Assembly (NCBI GenBank): GCA_032718475.1
Contig: JAUCBJ010004540.1
Coordinates: 1 to 45,686 of the forward strand
DNA from: Nemertoderma westbladi
Lineage: Eukaryota > Xenacoelomorpha > Nemertodermatida > Nemertodermatidae
Direction of reading: 5' to 3'
DNA length: 45,686 bases
Of the stretch, positions 41,141 through 45,686 are shown piece after piece. The position numbers were made by a program, and so were the translations under genes. The notes beneath the pieces were generated by a model. It saw only the letters and a list, made by a program, of their open reading frames with translations. It was not told the DNA's origin and made no database searches. Positions within the stretch are counted from its first letter, which is position 1. The number at the start of each line of letters is the position of its first letter.

Positions 41141-44100
41141 TGTTACTTTTGTTGTTATTGCGGTCTAAGCCAGAAACACCGGCATTTTGTAACCAATACT
41201 GCTGTACCGTAAACTGCTTGAATTATCGAAAGTATAAACTGTTACCTAACTTAACGCATCTAACTAATCTCACGAATCGAATATCACCTAACTCATTAAT
41301 CATATTGTTTGTACTGTTATTTTACCGTCAGTTATTAATTGTAAATATTTGTTGATGGAAATATTGCTATTTGGATAATACGGATAAATCACCCAATTCC
41401 CAATTTTCTTGATAACACTACAGGTTAGAGAGACCGGCTATATATAACAATTGCGATTTATATTAATGTGGTGTGTATTGAATCCAATGTTATTTAGCAG
41501 ACCCTACGCGAGTCAATTACTGCTCTCTTTATGTGTGATCAAATATACTGACTGTCGGCAGAATAGTGTGTATGATTGTGATTGGTAACAAAGTATTTCC
41601 TAAAGAATACGTTTTATACTTTAATCAGCAGCAGTATCGTTGCGTTTAGTATAAGTCTTAGTTCTGTTTAAATAGGTAAAGCGCCACGTCCTAAAGGAAC
41701 TGTTAATATTTCCCGAAAGCCAATAATATCTGTCAGAGATTAATTATTAACGATCTATCGAATAATACATTAGGTATACACTACAACCTTACACTGTAAT
41801 AATACAATTCAAGCATCCGAATTCAGTCTCCCGGGTGTAGATCCATCGGGTGAATGATCGCGCATGGGCTGACTTCGGCTAATGTTTTGCGTATTAGCAT
41901 AAATTATTGTCGTATGCTAAAGTGGTTTTAATTAACGAAAAGACATATAAATTTTGGCAGGTTAAACTGCTAAAGGTCTTCGAAAGCGCGAACAGTAACA
42001 GTTTATAATCTTATTGCAGTAAGCAATAAGGTTGCAAGTGTAGGCATTAAATACAGTTTAATACTGTTCTGGCGAACAGTAACGGTTTACAATCTTATTG
42101 CAGTAGGCAATAAGGTTGCAAAATACCGTAGTGACTGGTAAAACTGAACCGGTACTTTGTAGGTCAGTAGGCCTAACTGTCATCACCGGTACCGGTACTG
42201 CTGTACAAGTACATTAGTATTATTCGATTTTGATTATTGTATACCGGTAGGTCTCGATATTAAATCGGGCGACGCCCTGGTTTTTATTGGGATTTTACTT
42301 AGGTCTATTTCTGTCAGTTTTATTTACTAGTAGGCTAATATTGAGCAGAAGGCGTGTGACCCTGCTCAGATTGTTCAGATAATTGTAGGCTGAGCTGCTG
42401 TCTGACTGTGGTTGGGTTTGGAGAGATTACGGCGTGTGTAGAGTTTGTCTGATAAAGTGCCGTTAGTAAGTTGGGGCAGTCAACACTGTAAGGTCAATCC
42501 CCTCTTAAAGAGTAAGTCGTACTACCGTGTTAGCACGCATACTAACTAACAGTTTCAGAGTCTGCATATACTGTAGTTTATTTAGGCTTGATCGTAGTCT
42601 GCCAGTGTTTTAGCCTGTGTTTGTTTGTGTGGTCTGTTCAGGTACCGTAATAGTTATTACTCAAATATTTTGTAGGCTGGATTGTTGTCTAGCTATTTTT
42701 GGGTCTGAAGGGATTGCTGCGTGTGTAGAGTTGGTCTGATCAAGCGCCGTTAGTAAGTTGGGGCAGTCAACACTGTAAGGTCAATCCCCTCTTAAAGAGT
42801 AAGTCGTACTACCGTGTTAGCACGCATACTAACTAACAGTTTCAGAATCTGCACATACAGTAGTTTGTTTAGGCTTGATAGTAGTCCGCCAGCGTTTGGT
42901 TTGTATTTGTTTGAGTATTCTGTACGGGTAGCGTAATATTTATTATTCAGAGTTTATGCGATTATTCGCAACATTCATGTCCCCAAGTTTATTCCTACAG
43001 TAATTGTGCTTGTTATACATACCGTTATAGTTAAACTAACCCCGGTACTACATCAGGGCTGCTTGGCGTAGGTAAAGACTGACGACTTTGTGCTTCGGTC
43101 ACTCCAGCAGATGCCGTGGTTCTTTTAACTGTTCAAGTATATTTAACTACTGATTATTTGTTATATCGGTACTTGTACCTAATTTAGGGTTTAGTGTACA
43201 GTGCCTTCCGAAGTAATTAGTGTAGGCAGTATATTTGTGTTGTAAAGTGGTTGATAGGCACATTCGTTAGCTCTATTAGCTTCTGGGTAGGAACAATCCG
43301 TGATACATAACGTAGTACCTATAGCGATACGGTTATAGGTCGTCAGGCGGTGGTATTTTCCTATCTGGACAGTACAATATATTTACTACTACTTATTATT
43401 CAAATACCGTAGTACCCTGTCTGTTTGTAATAGCCAGAAATCTAACCCTTTGTTAGGCTGGTTTGTAGACTTCCTGTAAAATTACCCTAAAAATTCGTAC
43501 GTAATATTTTGTTGTGTTTAATTAGAGAATTAATCTCACCCGTATCGTAAGTAATTTGTAGTATTAAGTAACTTAGGTAAATTAGAATTATCAGTTTTAG
43601 TGTCAAATAAATAGCACTTCACTGAGAGGCGTTCAGCTTCTGTGTAGTGACCCCCAGAAATAATAACATTTATTTCAAATATTGTAAAAACCCTTTTTAA
43701 ACGGGTATATAAATATTATAAATCAAATCAAACGATTTATAAATAGTAGGCCTGTCATACAAAACTAGGTCTCACTATCAGTTGGACTACTGCTTAAATA
43801 ACGGTAACAAAGTAAGTTAAAGTAACCAAGTAGCCCTAAAATATTCAGAAATTCAATTATTCTCAAAATAATTGACATACCGGTACTTACAATAGGCTTA
43901 TTATATTTATTTCTATAAATTTGAGCTGAAATCATACCGGTACTCTGTAATTAATTCTAATCCAGAATTATACTTATATACTATAAGTGTAAGCTGTATA
44001 CCGGTATTCATTATAGGCCTACTATATATATATATATTTGTGCTAAAATTATATACCGGTACTCTGTGACAAATCTAGTCTGTAATAATACTTATATATT

Positions 44101-44253
44101 ATAAGCATACCGGTATTCTAATATATTGTATATATATCACGTTCCACTGAGTAACGGTACCGGTAATAAATCGCTAGGCTTGTGGTTATACTGAATTACT
44201 AGATTTGCTTTAACTGAAATTATAGTAGTAGACATTCAACTGTATAACTAAAT
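41141..44253 (+). repeat. 5' LTR plus leader of the right BEL element
   Basis: Aligns with 7054-9668 reversed, block by block. It is about 500 bp longer, mainly because of a segment at about 42960-43475 not found in the left copy. It contains the 287-bp tandem pair, a duplicated ~80-bp segment with the stem-loop CTTATTGC / GCAATAAG (near 42008 and 42094), the TATA-like block near 41665, and many CCGGTA words. The LTR end is not fixed. Confidence 0.65.
42385..42958. repeat. 287-bp tandem duplication in the right BEL LTR
   Basis: Units 42385-42671 and 42672-42958 share the block around TTGGGGCAGTCAACACTG. It is the counterpart of 7868-8441. Confidence 0.8.
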
Positions 44254-45686
44254 ATGTCTGACACTCAGCAAAACCTGTCGGACAGTCTGATCGAGACCAC
44301 TATCTGTGATTCAGATAGGAGAGTGGAGCGAATAATAGAGAAGTTCGGCTCACCTCCTACTGTAAAAAAGGTCATCCCTCCAGTAGTATCAGACCCTAGG
44401 CTAGTCCACCATAGGTCCATCATAGGCACTCGGGCACAGGTAAAACGGGACCAAGAGGCAGCTGTCCTATCGCAGCAACATCTTGGTCAAGAACCTACTT
44501 CCCAGAGACCTGATAGCTCCAGCAGTTCAGATACTGTAGAGTTGACTCCCGAACATGGAGTGCAATGGCTGATACAGTCTACTCGGACCCCCTTCTTACT
44601 CTTCCTGCTGCAGTACTAACTACTATACTCATTGCGGTGGAGGAACATCAAGCCGACTGGGCGAAGAATAAGCAAGCGACCCAAGATGATTACGCGGGAT
44701 ACGCCAGGGAAGAATTGAGATCTATTGTTGAATCACAATGGAACTTTCCCGGACTCGGACTTCCGTTTGATATGTCCGAGGCTACTTGGGAAGATATACA
44801 CAGGATGGGAGTGGCTCAAGATACAATGGATCCAGCTGTTTGGAAGAGGTCGGCAGCAGGATATGTGCAGGGATTCTTCGAATCCTTGGAGCGATTGGAA
44901 GGGCAGCTGTTTCGACAACCTCACGGACCTCAAGAGCAGGAAGAACTGCTATATCAAATACGCGAAAGAACCCTACGCATTCGACTAATCCTCTCAGCCT
45001 TTGAGGAAACTTCCAAAAGAAGACAGGACACGTCGCTGCAGGTTGCTGTCAAAACTTGGCTACATCGAGTAGATCGCAAAGTACAGGAAACAGCCCAGTG
45101 GAAATCCCAGCTGGCTGAGAGATCAATCTATGAGGAACCAACTGATGTCACCGAACAAACTGATGTCACCCTTGCTCAAGAGGAAAGCGAAGAGGCCGCC
45201 GAGAAACCGCGAACTAGAGACGCTATCGACATTTATTTGTCCGACTATCAGCGATTCCTAGGAGACGAAGAGTTGAGGAGACGGCTACATGGACTTTCCC
45301 CTAATAGTGAAGGAACCAAGCTTATATTGGACGCGATCGATACCGAAATGTTAGCTGCAAACCAAGCTGAATGTGATGAAAAACTCCGCCTCACTAGAGT
45401 CCGAGAAGAACAAATAAAGAAAAGAAGGATAGAGGAACAAAAGGCGGCGGATATGGCGGCGGTTATGGCAGATGCAGAAGCCGAAAGAAAAGCAAAAGCA
45501 GCAGAAGCAGAAGCCGAAAGAAAGAAAAAGGCGGCGGAAGTAGAAGCCGAAAGAAAGAAAAAGGCGGCGGAAGCAGAAGCCGAAAGAAAGGCAAAAGCGG
45601 CAGATGCAGAAGCCGAAAGAAAGGCAGCGAAGGCAGTGGCAGAAGTAGAAAGGAGAGCATCTGAGCAGACTACCCAACTGGAGTTG
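44254..45686 (+). pseudogene. gag: BEL gag of the right copy, one frameshift, cut by window end
   Basis: Starts MSDTQQNLSDSLIETTICDS, clearly homologous to the left gag N-terminus. The frame is right up to SSDTVELTPEHG (about 44560). There a small indel moves the reading to the frame containing ATG 44565 (MADTVYSDPLLTL...), which is open to the window end. The ORF in the original frame ends at 44619 with unrelated residues. The later part matches the left copy through the DAIDIYLSDYQRFLGDDE-like block (SDYQRFLGDEELRRRL here) and enters a Lys/Ala/Glu repeat from about 45440. This copy needs a frame repair to be functional, so I call it broken. Confidence 0.8.

Larger units (their letters stand above)
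41141..45686 (+). mobile_element. BEL/Pao LTR retrotransposon, right copy (partial)
   Basis: Plus strand, same family as the element at 1-9668 but diverged. A long LTR/leader is followed by gag, cut by the window end. The start TGTTACTT aligns with TGTTATGT of the left copy. It lies in the opposite orientation to the left element, so the two diverge from each other. Confidence 0.85.

Overview
The window is animal nuclear DNA, most likely from an invertebrate. It carries metazoan retrotransposon families (BEL/Pao, Penelope-like and non-LTR), a tRNA-headed SINE, a hAT-type repeat, and one cellular-type gene of the animal FGD class (DH-PH-FYVE-PH). There are no bacterial operons, rRNA or CRISPR arrays. 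The species cannot be fixed from the sequence. Apart from the FGD-like gene, nearly everything is transposable element or simple repeat, often nested.

Layout. Positions 1-9668 hold a BEL/Pao retrotransposon on the minus strand, cut by the window edge. Its pol frame (1-2602) is open throughout, its gag-protease ORF has 1504 codons (2539-7053), and a 2.6-kb LTR plus leader follows. Positions 41141-45686 hold a second element of the same family on the plus strand, so the two elements are back to back around about 31.5 kb of other repeats. Next to the left element (10111-11900, minus) is the broken gag-like ORF of an unidentified retroelement, ending in an Asn-rich repeat. Positions 12219-14905 are a Penelope-like element (PLE1: reverse transcriptase plus GIY-YIG). 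Positions 14915-17937 are a LINE 3' fragment (minus) joined to a pol fragment of a different BEL/Pao family (plus). Positions 17938-20890 are a second PLE copy that starts with an inverted 3' tail and is split by a hAT-like repeat exactly at its RT active-site codons.

Positions 18735-25400 and 25401-31599 are a near-identical tandem segmental duplication. Each copy holds part of the PLE, the hAT-like repeat, a long palindrome, a LINE RT fragment, a strikingly GATC-dense repeat field and a SINE. Positions 31600-33150 are a broken LINE. Positions 33378-36682 are a 56-bp duplication and two 1.6-kb units that start with an octamer microsatellite and end in a GC hairpin. Positions 37380-39107 (minus) are the FGD-like ORF, uninterrupted for 575 codons. 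Positions 39347-40695 hold a G-tract, a degenerate ~170-bp repeat and a 70-bp tandem repeat.

The most unusual signals are: the 61-bp palindrome centred on the first base of a hAT target duplication; the 6.67-kb tandem duplication with an ACT microhomology junction; the GATC-dense repeat field; the inverted PLE tails; and the intronless FGD-like gene. I saw no operon-like system. The genes relate as nested mobile elements, not as a pathway. Positions and motif counts were read by eye and may be off by a few bases.
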